Positions 1 through 11,100 of a stretch of 48,950 bases of DNA are shown one piece after another; position 1 is the first letter of the stretch, and every line of letters starts with the position of its first letter. The position numbers and the translations under genes were made by a program. This DNA is from Rhodocyclaceae bacterium (lineage in GTDB: Bacteria > Pseudomonadota > Gammaproteobacteria > Burkholderiales > Rhodocyclaceae), in contig JAGRFQ010000086.1 in the NCBI GenBank assembly GCA_020445945.1, positions 14,848-63,797 on the forward strand, written 5' to 3'. The notes beneath the pieces were generated by a model, which had not been told where the DNA came from, did no database searches, and worked only from the letters and a program-made list of their open reading frames with translations.

Positions 1-660
1 TGCGGCTGGCTGTGCCCGCATTTTTCGGTGGTCGAGACCCTCAACCAGTTCATGCGCCGCGCCACCGGCAAGCCCAGCGTGTGGGAGAAAAAACCGCTCC
101 CCACGCGCGAGCCCGACGGCACCCGCTGGCAGGTCGACCGCCGCTGGTGGCTGCTCACCGTGCCGCTGGCGGTCGGCTTCGCCTTCGTCTGGGCGGTGGT
201 GCTGCTCACCTACCTGCTGCCGCCGTTCGAGGTATACGGCAACCTGCTGGCCGGCACGCCGACGCGCAACCAGTTCATCTTCATCGCCGCCGGCACCGTC
301 GTGCTGAGCGCCGAATTCCTGTTCGCGCGTCACCTGTTCTGCCGCTTCGCCTGCGCCGTCGGCCTGTTCCAGAGCCTCGCCTGGATGGGCAACCGCGACG
401 CCATGGTGGTCGGCTTCGCGCGCCAGCGCGGGGCCGACTGCAACGACTGCTACTCGGCCTGCGACCACGTCTGCCCGATGCGCCTCAAGCCGCGCAACAT
501 CAAGCGCCAGATGTTCACCTGCACCCAGTGCGCGCAATGCGTCAGCGCCTGCGAAACCACCCAGAAAGACAACCCCCGCGGCGCGCTGCTGAGCTGGGTC
601 AGCGACGCCGCGGCGCGTCAGAACGAGGCCGGCCTGCGCGCCGGCAAGCAACGGAACTGA
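1..660 (+). CDS. 4Fe-4S ferredoxin-type membrane protein (NapH/CcoG-like), 5'-truncated by window edge
   Basis: The reading frame is open from the first base, so the true start lies upstream. The visible 219 residues begin with a CGWLCP motif typical of polyferredoxin membrane proteins (NapH, CcoG, NosR C-terminus). Two hydrophobic stretches follow (about residues 50-73 and 92-110), then CRFAC near residue 114, and then two cysteine clusters: CNDCYSACDHVCP (from residue 147) and CTQCAQCVSAC. The clusters fit two 4Fe-4S centres on the cytoplasmic side of an electron-transfer membrane protein. It ends one base before norD, so it is probably co-transcribed with it. This suggests a role in maturing or supplying electrons to nitric oxide reductase; that role is inferred from context. 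Family assignment is firm, exact name is not. Confidence 0.85.
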   Translation, partial: CGWLCPHFSVVETLNQFMRRATGKPSVWEKKPLPTREPDGTRWQVDRRWWLLTVPLAVGFAFVWAVVLLTYLLPPFEVYGNLLAGTPTRNQFIFIAAGTVVLSAEFLFARHLFCRFACAVGLFQSLAWMGNRDAMVVGFARQRGADCNDCYSACDHVCPMRLKPRNIKRQMFTCTQCAQCVSACETTQKDNPRGALLSWVSDAAARQNEAGLRAGKQRN

Positions 661-661
661 A

Positions 662-2506
662 ATGGAAGAATACGTCGGCGACCTCTGGCACCGCTTCATT
701 ACCCGCAGCGCGCGGCGCGACTACCCCGACGCGATCGTCCACCTCGAAGACATCGAGAAGACCGCCGGGGTGCTGTTCCGCGCGCTGGGCGGCGACCCCG
801 GCCTGCGCGTCGCCTCCGCCGCCGAAGTCGAGCACGGCGGCCGGCGCCGCTGGCTGGCGCGCATCGCCCACGTCGAAGAGCGCGTCGCCCACGCCACCCG
901 CGACGCCGAAACGCTGAACCTGCCCCCCAGCCTGGCGCTGTTCCCGGAACGCGCCGCCAACCGCGACCTGTACCTGTGGCTGATCGCCCAGGCCGCCGCC
1001 AGCGAGCAGGTGCGCGGCGAGTGGATCGTCGCCAACCAGCGCGCCACCGCACTGACCCTCGCGCGTTACCCCGGCTTCGCCGCGCGCTACCGCCGGCTGG
1101 TCGACGCCAGCCTCGCGCTGCGCCTGCCGATCGACAAGCTGCCCCGGGATGAGGCCGCGGTCGAACGCGCCATCCGTCAGGCGCTCGCCGAGCCCGGCAG
1201 CGTCGCCGCGCTGCCCGCCAGCAAGCGCCCGCCGCAGCCGGTGCCGCTGTGGCTCTACCCCTCGCCGGCGCAGCTCGACCGCCGCACCCGGCCCGACGAC
1301 GACAGCACGCGCAACGACGACCCGGAGCCACCCGACAGCGAATCCATCGAAGTCACCCAGAAGCGCCAGCAAGCCAGCCGCGAAGACGCGCCCGACGGCA
1401 AGGACGGCTTCATCCTGCCCTTCCGCGCCGAATCGCTGATGTCCTTCGCCGAGTACGTCAAGGTCAATCGCGGGCTGGACGAGGACCCCGACCAGGACGT
1501 CGCCAAGGCCGCCGCCGACATGGACCGCCTGGCCATCGCGCGCGACAACAAGACCATCGCCTCGCGCGTGCGCTTCGACCTCGACCTGCCCTCCGCCGCG
1601 GCCGACGACATCCCGCTCGAAAGCGGCATCCTGCTGCCCGAGTGGGACTGGAAAAAGCGCCAGCTCAAGAAGAACCAGTGCAGCCTCACCGTGCTCGAAG
1701 CGCGCGACGCGCCGCCCATCGCCGTGCCCGAGCGGCTGCTCAAACCGGTGCGCCGCATCCGCGGCCAGTTCGAATCGCTCACCCCCTCGCGGCGCTGGCT
1801 CAAGAACCAGCCCGACGGCAGCGAGCTCGACGTCGACGCCAGCGTGCGCGCGTGGTCCGACCGCCGCGCCGGCCACAACGACAACATCTACGGCAACTAT
1901 CTCAAGCTCGAACGCCGCGAGCGCGACCTGGCCTGCCTGGTGCTGGCCGACCTGTCGCTGTCCACCGACGCCTGGGTCAGCGACAGCGCGCGCGTGATCG
2001 ACGTGATCCGCGACAGCCTGATGCTGTTCGCCGAAGCCCTCGGCGCCACCGGCGACAACTTCGCGCTCTACGGCTTCTCCTCGCGCCGCCGCGAGCACAT
2101 CCGCTTTCACCAGATCAAGACCTTCGGCGAAAAGCACAGCGCCGCCACCCGCGGCCGCATCGCCGCGCTCAAGCCCGGCTACTACACCCGCATGGGCGCC
2201 GCCATCCGCCAGGCCCATCGCATCCTCGACCGGCAACCCAACGCCCTGCGCCTGATGCTGATCCTCTCCGACGGCAAGCCCAACGACCTCGACCACTACG
2301 ACGGCCGCTACGGCATCGAAGACACCCGCATGAGCCTGATCGAAGCGCGCAACGCCGGCATCAAACCCTTCTGCGTCACCATCGACAAGGAAGGCGAAGG
2401 CTACCTCCCCCACCTCTTCGGCCCCGCCGGCTTCACCGTCATCCGCAAGCCCGAAGAGCTCCCCGCGCGGCTGCCGATGCTGTACGCGCAACTGACGGCT
2501 CGTTGA
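662..2506 (+). CDS. norD: NorD, VWA-domain activator of nitric oxide reductase
   Basis: A 614-residue protein with a long N-terminal region, an acidic low-complexity linker (about residues 210-250) and a C-terminal von Willebrand factor A domain. The MIDAS metal-binding motif DLSLS is at residues 430-434, followed by an LILSDGKPND segment that fits the conserved later MIDAS aspartate. NorD partners with the MoxR-type AAA+ ATPase NorQ. Together they act as a chaperone that activates the NorCB nitric oxide reductase, probably by delivering its non-haem iron. Length and motifs match the family. ATG directly follows the upstream stop codon, indicating translational coupling. norQ, norB and norC would be expected upstream, outside the window. 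No frameshift or missing motif is seen. Confidence 0.93.
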   Translation: MEEYVGDLWHRFITRSARRDYPDAIVHLEDIEKTAGVLFRALGGDPGLRVASAAEVEHGGRRRWLARIAHVEERVAHATRDAETLNLPPSLALFPERAANRDLYLWLIAQAAASEQVRGEWIVANQRATALTLARYPGFAARYRRLVDASLALRLPIDKLPRDEAAVERAIRQALAEPGSVAALPASKRPPQPVPLWLYPSPAQLDRRTRPDDDSTRNDDPEPPDSESIEVTQKRQQASREDAPDGKDGFILPFRAESLMSFAEYVKVNRGLDEDPDQDVAKAAADMDRLAIARDNKTIASRVRFDLDLPSAAADDIPLESGILLPEWDWKKRQLKKNQCSLTVLEARDAPPIAVPERLLKPVRRIRGQFESLTPSRRWLKNQPDGSELDVDASVRAWSDRRAGHNDNIYGNYLKLERRERDLACLVLADLSLSTDAWVSDSARVIDVIRDSLMLFAEALGATGDNFALYGFSSRRREHIRFHQIKTFGEKHSAATRGRIAALKPGYYTRMGAAIRQAHRILDRQPNALRLMLILSDGKPNDLDHYDGRYGIEDTRMSLIEARNAGIKPFCVTIDKEGEGYLPHLFGPAGFTVIRKPEELPARLPMLYAQLTAR

Positions 2507-2594
2507 CGGCGCCCCGACCCCAGCGGTTTACCGCACTTCCTCCGGCCAACCCACCGCCTCCGGAAGCCCCCGATTTCCGGGCGGACTCCGCTCC

Positions 2595-2622
2595 TTGCAA
2601 CGACAAGGTCATATGCTATTGT
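2595..2622 (+). promoter_or_regulatory. possible sigma-70 promoter before the PEP-CTERM gene
   Basis: TTGCAA (2595-2600), a 16-base spacer and TATTGT (2617-2622) lie in a locally AT-richer patch about 100 bases before the start codon. Both boxes match consensus at four of six positions, so this is only a weak prediction. Confidence 0.25.
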
Positions 2623-2719
2623 GGATTGACCATACATGGCCGCCACAATTCGGCGGAAGCGTCGTTCGCACGAACGGCGAACCGCCAGTGGCAGTTCGTC
2701 CCCACCGGAGAGGTTACCG

Positions 2720-3529
2720 ATGAAACGCAAAACACTGCCTTTTCTGCTCTGCATGTCAGTTGCAACGCCAGCGCTCGCCATCCAGCCAATCGTCGGTTCC
2801 TGGCTCGTAAACGACCCGGACGGTTACACCGTCGTAACCTTCCGTGAAGATGGAAGCTATATACTCGGACTCGACTTCGCGGGCGACCCCACGCATACCG
2901 GCGTAGAGTGGGGCAGCTATGTGTGGGATGGGAATCCCGGATCGACCTACGGACTGATCGCAGCGACCGCGTCAGGCGACACCAATGGAAATTGGGGAAT
3001 CGCGAACGACGAAGACGGTCCCGTCAAATTCGAAGTATCGGGAAACTCGGGCATCTTCAGCAGCCCGTTTGCCACCTCTTCGACGACCCCGCTGACAGCG
3101 TCGCGGGTTGTCCATTTTCCCGGCACGATAATTGGTTCATGGACGATCCCCAACGAAGCGCCGGTAAGCGCGAATTTTTTCGCCGATGGCACGTATATCC
3201 TCGCAGAATCCGGGATCGCGGACAACGACGGAGGCCCCGGTATCGAACGCGGCCGTTACAGTTGGGATTCATCGACCGGCACGCTACTCGCCTTCGATGT
3301 TGTGACCGACACCAGTGGAGGCTGGGGGCTATGGGATGCAGTCAATTCGACGCCCAATGTGCTGACAGTGGTCGTATCAGGGCCCGACTCCCTGCTCGCC
3401 AGCGCGTTTGATGAACCGGCATTCACCTTGGTAGCGGTCGTACCTGAACCGCACTCATACGCGATGCTCCTTGCTGGATTAGGCGTCACTTCGATCACCA
3501 TCCGGCGCCGATCCTCCACTCGCTCATGA
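2720..3529 (+). CDS. PEP-CTERM sorted exported protein with two internal repeats
   Basis: A 269-residue protein that starts at the ATG preceded by GGAGAGG (2707-2713), giving a classic Sec signal peptide (MKRKTLPFLLCMSVATPALA). An upstream in-frame ATG would spoil the signal peptide. The C-terminus has a PEP-CTERM sorting signal: VPEP, a hydrophobic stretch and an arginine cluster. Such signals are processed by exosortase, and the proteins are displayed or released with exopolysaccharide. The body contains two similar halves, one near residues 25-120 and one near 140-240. Each opens with a GSW motif, then F..DG.YI, then G.E.G.Y.W, suggesting a duplicated beta-sandwich or lipocalin-like unit. 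No catalytic motif is apparent. No function beyond cell-surface or matrix localisation can be assigned. Confidence 0.85.
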   Translation: MKRKTLPFLLCMSVATPALAIQPIVGSWLVNDPDGYTVVTFREDGSYILGLDFAGDPTHTGVEWGSYVWDGNPGSTYGLIAATASGDTNGNWGIANDEDGPVKFEVSGNSGIFSSPFATSSTTPLTASRVVHFPGTIIGSWTIPNEAPVSANFFADGTYILAESGIADNDGGPGIERGRYSWDSSTGTLLAFDVVTDTSGGWGLWDAVNSTPNVLTVVVSGPDSLLASAFDEPAFTLVAVVPEPHSYAMLLAGLGVTSITIRRRSSTRS

Positions 3530-3908
3530 GCAGGGCCTAGCTGAACACCTAATTCGCCATCCCGAACGCTGGCCGCAGCCGGATGCCGACAAGCGTACCG
3601 TCCAGCGCGGCGGCGCGCACGGCAGATTTCCGTGGTGCGCCGTCCGCACACCGCCCGGGCATAGCGCGGGGGCCCGGAGCAGCACCTCACGTCTATTACC
3701 AATGGCGTAGAAAACAAACCCGCCGGCACGCACCGTGACGAGCTTAACGCCTGCCCCGTCAGCAGCGTGAATTCGTCACGCCAGCGCACCGATCGCCTAC
3801 GACAAAGGTCACACTCACCCACCAACACTCCAACCCGGCTGCCGCCGCGCCCCTATCCTTGCACTGTGCGCATTTTCAGTATCAATGCGGAGACCTGGAC
3901 AGGAGCAA
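3530..3908. other. intergenic stretch without a recognisable gene
   Basis: About 380 bases between two PEP-CTERM genes. Open frames here on both strands lack ribosome-binding sites, have poor composition and resemble no family I know. I see no terminator, tRNA or convincing sigma-54 site. It presumably carries the promoter of the following gene. Confidence 0.5.
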
Positions 3909-4904
3909 ATGGTGGGACGACGGAACAAAAAACGGATAGCACTTGCAATCGCGGCAATCGCCGGGCTGGCCATTCCCATGGGCGCCGCGCTGATCCTGTT
4001 CCTGGTACACGGCGGCAAGCACCCGAGCACCGACGTGCCCGACACCCCCATCCGCCAACCGGCCGCCCACGCCGGCGCCGGCCCGCTGACGCTATCCGCC
4101 CACACCCCGCCGCGCCCGGCCCCGGCCGTCGCGCTCGACACCCAGGCCGGCGTCGTCTTTGCGCTCGGCGACACCGCGCCGCAAACCGCCCCGCCCGCCA
4201 CCGCCACGGGTGACATCGCCAGCGGCGGCGTTCCGCACACCGGCGGCAGCGGCGCCCCCGGCGCACGACCGCGCCCCCGGAGCACACCTTCGACATCCGG
4301 CGGCGGCGCCAGCGCCGACCCCACACGCATCGCCTACGGCCCCTCCGGTGGCGTCAGCGGTGGGCGCAGCGGAGGCGACAGCGTTGCGGGCGGCGGCAGC
4401 GCCGGCGACCCGGGTCGCAGCGATGGCAACACCGGCGGCGACACGCAAGACGCGCCGGGCGATTCCGACGCCCCCGCAGGCGACGCGCCGCAACGCGCCG
4501 ACAATGCCGATACACCCCCCGACCCGAACGCCCCCGACGGCGGCACGCCCAATACCCCGTCTACGCCAGACGACGAGCGCCTCGCTCAAGACACCGCCGC
4601 CCCCGACAACGCTCCGGACGCGCCGCCCGCCACCACCCCGGACGACCAAACTCCCGGCAACGACGCACCGCGCAACCAGCCGACGACCACCGCAGCCCTC
4701 CCGCTCGACCCGCTGCTCAGCGGCGCAGCCCCGCAGATCCAGGCCCTGAGCGCTGCCCCGGCGGATCGCATCAACGCCGTGCCGGAACCCGGCACGCTGG
4801 GGCTCGCCCTCACCGCACTTGTCGGACTCGGCATATTTTGTTTGCGCCAACGACCGGCGCAGTGCGCCCCACCGGGCGGCAGCCACCCTGCCCGAAGCGC
4901 TTGA
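3909..4904 (+). CDS. low-complexity PEP-CTERM protein rich in Pro, Gly, Asp, Thr and Ala
   Basis: A 331-residue protein. AGGAG at 3901-3905 fits either the ATG at 3909 or the adjacent in-frame GTG at 3912, which has better spacing. An N-terminal hydrophobic segment (about residues 10-33, preceded by RRNKKR) acts as signal sequence or anchor. Residues 40-285 are almost free of hydrophobic clusters, dominated by Pro, Gly, Asp, Thr and Ala, and probably intrinsically disordered. The end carries a PEP-CTERM signal: VPEPGT from residue 291, a hydrophobic helix and an RQR patch, followed by an unusually long tail of about 18 residues. The composition fits an extended, possibly O-glycosylated matrix protein, as proposed for other Thr/Pro-rich PEP-CTERM proteins. 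That role is inference. Confidence 0.75.
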   Translation: MVGRRNKKRIALAIAAIAGLAIPMGAALILFLVHGGKHPSTDVPDTPIRQPAAHAGAGPLTLSAHTPPRPAPAVALDTQAGVVFALGDTAPQTAPPATATGDIASGGVPHTGGSGAPGARPRPRSTPSTSGGGASADPTRIAYGPSGGVSGGRSGGDSVAGGGSAGDPGRSDGNTGGDTQDAPGDSDAPAGDAPQRADNADTPPDPNAPDGGTPNTPSTPDDERLAQDTAAPDNAPDAPPATTPDDQTPGNDAPRNQPTTTAALPLDPLLSGAAPQIQALSAAPADRINAVPEPGTLGLALTALVGLGIFCLRQRPAQCAPPGGSHPARSA

Positions 4905-5041
4905 ACCCCCTCTGCGCATGACCCGGACAAACCACCTGCGATTATGACAAAAGCATTTAAGGCATCGTAATTCGTCGACATTCTTTACACCCGAACGCCA
5001 TCCAGGAAAGATTTTTTTATAAATTTCAGCAAGATACAAAC

Positions 5042-5057
5042 CGGCACCGATTTTGCT
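5042..5057 (+). promoter_or_regulatory. sigma-54 (-24/-12) promoter for the giant adhesin gene
   Basis: The sequence CGGCACCGATTTTGCT keeps the invariant GG and GC pairs exactly ten bases apart and matches most of the consensus TGGCAC-N5-TTGC. It lies in AT-richer DNA, and the expected transcription start (about 5068) would give a leader of about 45 bases. A sigma-54 promoter requires RpoN and an enhancer-binding activator; in PEP-CTERM bacteria the PrsK/PrsR pair is the known candidate, but it is not in this window. Confidence 0.7.
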
Positions 5058-5112
5058 TTTCCGCCCCTGATGCCAACACCATGGCGCAGCCTACCGACAG
5101 GGGATGACGAAA

Positions 5113-8100
5113 ATGCAGATTTACGGCGAAGAGCAGGTCAACACCTACACCTCCGGAAACCAGACCGAACCCAAGGTCACCACCCTGGCCGATGGCAGCT
5201 ATGTCGTCGTCTGGCATTCCTACGGGCAGGACGCCGCCAACAGCTATGGCATCTATGCCCAGCGTTTTACGGCATCGGGCATCCCGATCGGCGCTGAGTT
5301 CGCGATCAACACCGACACTGCGGGCAATCAGTCGAACCCGGACATCGCCGCCCTCGCCGACGGCGGCTTCGTCATCACCTGGGAAGGGGTGGACAGCAGC
5401 AGCCAGGGAATCTATGCCCAACGTTACGGCGCCGATGGCACGCCGGCCGGCGCCAACACCCTGGTCAATACCACCACCAACAGTACCCAGTACCAAACCA
5501 GCGTGGTCGGCTATGACAGCGGCTATGCCGTGGTGTGGACCTCTTACGGCAACAACGGCAACAACACCTACGACATCTACCTGCAGCGCTACGACACCGC
5601 CGGCAACCCGGTCGGCGCGGAAACCCTGGTCAGCACCATCCCCTCCACCAGCAATCCGCAGACCGGCCACCAATATCACGCCGCCGTCACCGCCCAGCCC
5701 AATGGCGACCTGGTCATCGCGTGGAACGACAGCTCTGCCAACGACAGTAGCGCCGATGGCGTGTTCGCCCGCACCGTGAGCGCGGCGGGGGTTTTCAGCG
5801 ACACCTTCCTGGTCAACACCACCGTCACCGGCAGCCAGAGTCATTCCAACGGCGAACACGGCCCGAATGTGGCTGCGCTGGCCGGCGGCGGATCGGTGGT
5901 GGTGTGGTCTGCCAACGGCCAGGACGGCTCGGGCTGGGGCGTGTACGCCCAGTTGCTCAATGCCGACGGCAGCAAGAACGGCACCGAGTTCCTGATCAAC
6001 CAGAGCACCAACGGCAGCCAGTACCATCCCGATGTCACCGCCCTGTCGACCGGCGGTTTCGTGGTGACCTGGTACAACGACAACTACGACCTCTCCGGCA
6101 CCGGCACCACGAGTGACGTCTACATTCGCGAATACGACGCGGGCGGCACCGCGGTGAGCGCGCAGGATAAAATCGCCTCGACCACCAACAGCACCGAATA
6201 TCTGCCCGCCATCACCGATCTGGGCAACGGCAATTACGTGGTCGTCTATGCCGATTACGTCTCCGCGGCCAACGGCGGCGACAACACCTACGAAATCAAG
6301 CAACGCCTGTTCGGCGACATCACCGAACTGCCGCGCCAGAGCAATCCCGAGCTTGGCGATTTCACCGGCACGGTCACCTTCGGTGAAAACGCGGTCAACG
6401 CCGCCGGGCAGGTCATCGACCCCGCAGTCAGCCTGACCGACCTTGATTCCGCCAACTTCGACGGCGGCACTGTCGACCTTTTTTACACTTACCTCGGCGA
6501 GTCGACCGATCAACTCTCCGTTCGCAACCAGGGTAACGCGCCGGGCCAGATCGGGCTGTCCGGCGCTACCGTCAGTTGGGGCGGCATCGCCATCGGCACA
6601 CTGTCCGGCGGCGCCAACGGCAGCAACCTGTCGATTCTGCTCAACGCCAACGCCACCGTCGAAGCGGTCGAAGCGCTGATCCAGAACCTCACCTATGCGT
6701 CCACATCGCAAAGCCCGGCCGCGACCCGCAGCGTGGCGCTGCGTGTCTCCGACGGCGACGGCGGCGCCAGCGCGTCGAGCAGCGTCACCATCAACGTCAC
6801 GCTGGAACTCGATGGCGTGCCCGAAGTGCATGTCGCCGAGCGGGTCAACACCTACACCAGCAACACGCAGGAAAACCCCGAAATCGCGGTCCTCACTGAC
6901 GGCAGCTACGTGATTGTCTGGAATTCCTACGGCCAGGACGACACCAATTCCGATGGCATCTACGCTCAGCGCTTTGCCGCCAACGGCGTCGCAATGGGAC
7001 CGGAGTTCCGCATTAACGACGCGGTTGACGGCGCGCAACACCTGCCCACCATCGCCGCCCTGTCGGACGGCGGCTTTGTCGTCACGTGGCAAGACCAGAC
7101 GGGCGTGGACGGCTCGGGCTACGGCGTGATCGCGCAACGCTTCGACGCCAGCGGCACGGCACAAGGCAGCAATTTCGTCGTCAACACCACCACCTCCGGC
7201 ACCCAGTACGCCGGCCCGGTCGCCGGCTACACCGGCGGCTTCGCGGTGATGTGGTCTTCGAGCCAGACTGGCGGCAGCAGTTGGGACATCTACATCCAGC
7301 GCTTCGACAACGCCGGCGCCAAGGTCGGTGGTGAGCAACTCGTCAGCACCGCGCTGGGGCTTTCGAGCGCGCAAACCAGCCAGCAGTACTACGGCGACAT
7401 CGCCGCCCGCGCCAATGGCGACATGGTCGTGGTGTGGAATGACAATGGCGGCAACGACGGCAACAGCGACGGCGTGTTCGGCCGTCTGTACAACGCCGCC
7501 AGCGGCACCTTCGGCGGCACCTTCCTGGTCAATACCACCACCGCCGGCCAGCAGAGCAATGGTTCGCTCGGCTACGAGCCCAAGGTGGCGATGGCCGCCG
7601 ACGGCAGCTTCGTGGTGGTGTGGCCGGCCAACGGGCAGGACGGCTCGGGCTGGGGCGTGTTCGGCCAGCGCTTCGACGCCAGCGGCGCCAAGCTCGGCGG
7701 GGAGTTCCAGATCAACGAAAGCACCACCGGCGGGCAGTATCAGGCCGACATCACCATGCTGTCGACGGGCGGCTTCGTCGTCACCTGGCATAACGACAAC
7801 TACGACATCTCCGGCACGGGCTCGTATCAGGACACCTACATCCGCGAATATGACGCCGCCGGCAACGCCATCGACGGCGAACGCAAGATCACCGACAACA
7901 ACAGTACCGGCAGCAATCAGCAGTATCTGCCAGCCATTGCCGACCTCGGCAACGGCAATTTCGTGGTCGCCTACACCGGCTACAACAATGTCGCCGACGG
8001 CGGCAACAACACGTACGAGATCTACCAGAACCTGTTCGGCAGCGCGGTCGATCTGGCGCGCAGCAGCGCCAATCCGGTGCTGACCGATGTAACCAGCGCG

Positions 8101-11100
8101 GTCAGCTACTTCGAAAACGACGTCAACTCCGCCCCGCAGCTGCTCGACCCGGCGGTCAGCCTGACCGATCCCGACTCGGCCGATTTCGGCGGCGGCCGGC
8201 TCGATCTGTACTACGTTCAGTACGGCGAGGCCACCGACCAGCTCGGCATCCGCAATCAGGGCAACAGCGCCGGCCAGATCGGCGTATCGGGCAGCACGGT
8301 GAGCTTCGGCGGCGTCGCCATCGGCACGCTGTCGGGCGGCACCAACGGCAGCAACCTGAGCGTGCTGTTCAACGCCAGCGCCACGCCGGACGCGGTTGAG
8401 GCCGTGATCCAGAACCTCACCTATGCCTCCACCGCCACCAACCCGCAGCCGGTGCGCACCGTCGCGGTCCGCGTATCGGATGGCGATGGCGGGCTGAGCG
8501 CGCCGAGCACCATCGCCATCAACGTCACGCTCGATCTCGACGGCGCACAGGCCGTGCATGGCGAGGAGCGGGTCAACTCCTACACGCCCAGCACCGCCAA
8601 CACCCCGCAGGTCGCCGATCTGGCGGGCGGCGGCTATGTGGTGGTGTGGGCCTCGAACGGTCAGGACGGCTCGGGCGACGGCGTGTACGGCCAGCGCTTC
8701 GATGCCAGCGGCGTCGCAGTCGGCGACGAGTTCCTGGTCAATACCGGTCACACCACCAGCCAGCAGGACTGGCCGCACGTTGCCGGCCTGTCGGACGGTG
8801 GCTTCATCGTCACCTGGCAAAACAGCGACGGCGCCGTCGATGGCAGCGGCTACAGCGTGCAGGCCCAGCGCTACGACGCCAGCGGCACCCCGGCCGGCGC
8901 CAACTTCACGGTCAACACGCACACCACCAGCAACCAGTATCACGATGCGGTGGCGGCCTATACCGGCGGCTTCGCGGTGGTCTGGGCCTCGACATCCAAC
9001 CCCGGCGGCAGCAACTACGACATCTACCTGCAGCGCTACCTGAATGACGGCAGTCTGGTTGGCGGCGAAACCCTGGTCAGCACGGTCGGCGCCACCGCCC
9101 AGACCGGCGCACAGTACGTCCCCACCATTGCGGCGCAGACCAATGGCGATCTGCTCATTGCCTGGGCCGACAGCGGTGCAAACGATGGTTCCCAATACGG
9201 CGTGTATGCGCGACTGTACGACGCCAGCGCCGGCACGTTTGGGGCAAGCTTCCAGGTCAACACCTTCACCGACGGTTATCAGAGCTACAACGACGGCCAG
9301 TACGGGCCGGAAGTCTCCGCGCTGGCCGATGGCGGCTACATCGTGGTGTGGGCCTCCGAGCAGGAAGGCAACAGCAACTACGGCGTGTATGGGCAGCGGC
9401 TGGACGCCACGGGCGCGGCGGTCGGCGCCGAATTCCAGATCAACGAAAGCACCGTCGGCAACCAGTACCACCCGCAGGTCACCGGCCTGTCCACCGGCGG
9501 CTTCGTGGTGACCTGGCATAACAACAGCTACGACCTCTCCGGCAGCGGCACGACGCAGGACGTCTACCTCCGCGAATACGACGCCAGCGGCAACGCCATC
9601 GACGGTGAGCGCAAGCTGCTCTCGCCGACCAACAGCGTCGAACAGTACCCCGCCATTGCCGATCTGGGCAGCGGCAACTATGTGGTGGTGTATTCGGACT
9701 ACGACACCTCGGCAGCGGGCGGCAACAACAGCTACGAGATCAAGCAGCAACTGTTCGGCAACCCGGCCGATCTGGCGCGCAGCAGCGTGGCGCCGGTGCT
9801 CGACGACCTGCAGTCGATCGTCTACTTCACCAACAACGCCGCCGACGCACGCTACGCCGGCAACGCGCAGGTGATCGACAACGACGTCAGCGTGATGGAC
9901 GCAGACTCGACCGACTTCGCCGGCGGCCGGCTGGTGGCGCAACTGCTCAACGGCGCGACCGCCACCGAAGCGCTCGGCATCCGCGACCAGGGCACCGGCG
10001 CGACCCAGATCGGCGTTTCGGGCAGCAATATCTCCTACGAAGGCACCGTCATCGGCACCTTCAGCGGCGGCGGCGCGGGCACCAGCCTGCTCGAAGTGGC
10101 GCTCAACGCCAGCGCCAGCGCCGAGGCCGTGCGCGCCCTGCTCGAGAACATCACCTACGCCAACACCGCCCCGCCGGCCAACACCTCCGACCGCTATGTC
10201 GGCTTCCGCCTGTTCGACGGCGACGGCGGCGCGAGCGAGGTGCCCAACGTCCAGATCCGCATCCAGAACAGCTACACCCCGCCCACCATCGCGCTGACCG
10301 ATCTGGAAGCCACCCGCAACATCACCGAAAGCCAGGCCCAGGCCGGCGTGCTGCTCGATGACGCGGTTCAGTTCGACTACAACAGCGCCAACGGCTTCAA
10401 TGGTGGCAGTCTCAACGTGTCCTACGTGAGCTCGACGGGGCGCGTCGACGACCAGCTCTCCGTGCGCAACCAGGGCACCGGCGTGAGCCAGATTGGCCTG
10501 TCGGGCAGCAATGTCACCTACGCCGGCGTCACCATCGGCACCGTGGACGGCACCAGCAACGGCGCCAATGGCGCCACCCTGCTGATCACCTTCAACGCCA
10601 GCGCCACTGCCGAAGCCATTGAGCGGCTGATCGAAAACCTCAGCTACCGCAACCTGTCGGACGGCCCCAACCCCAGCCGCGACATCCGCGTGCGCGTCTA
10701 CGACGCCGCCAACGCCACCAGTTTCCAGGATATCGAGGTCAACATCGCCGCCGAAGCCGACCCGGCTGCGCCGGCACCGCTGTTTGGCGAAGCGCAGAGC
10801 AACAGCTTTGAAGCCGGCAACCAGCAGACCCCGGCGGTCGCTCGGCTGTCCGGCCCCAACGACGGCGGCTACGTGATTACCTGGGTCTCGGACGGCGGTC
10901 AGGATGGCTCGGCGAACGGTGTCTTCGCGCAGCGCTACGCGGCCAATGGCGCGGCCATCGGACCGGAGTTCCAGGTCAATAGCCACACCCTGAACAGCCA
11001 GCACGAGCCGGCCATCGGGGGCCTGGTCGATGGCGGCTTCGTCATCGCCTGGCGCGCCGACAGCGCGCAGGACGGCAGCGGCGCCGGCGTATACGCCCAG

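Noticed and set aside
599..2491. 630-residue antisense frame opposite norD
   Set aside because: Same codon-bias artefact. norD on the plus strand has a full set of family motifs.
3256..3828. 190-residue minus-strand frame across the end of the PEP-CTERM gene and the intergenic region
   Set aside because: No ribosome site, no recognisable domain, and most of it is antisense to a supported gene.
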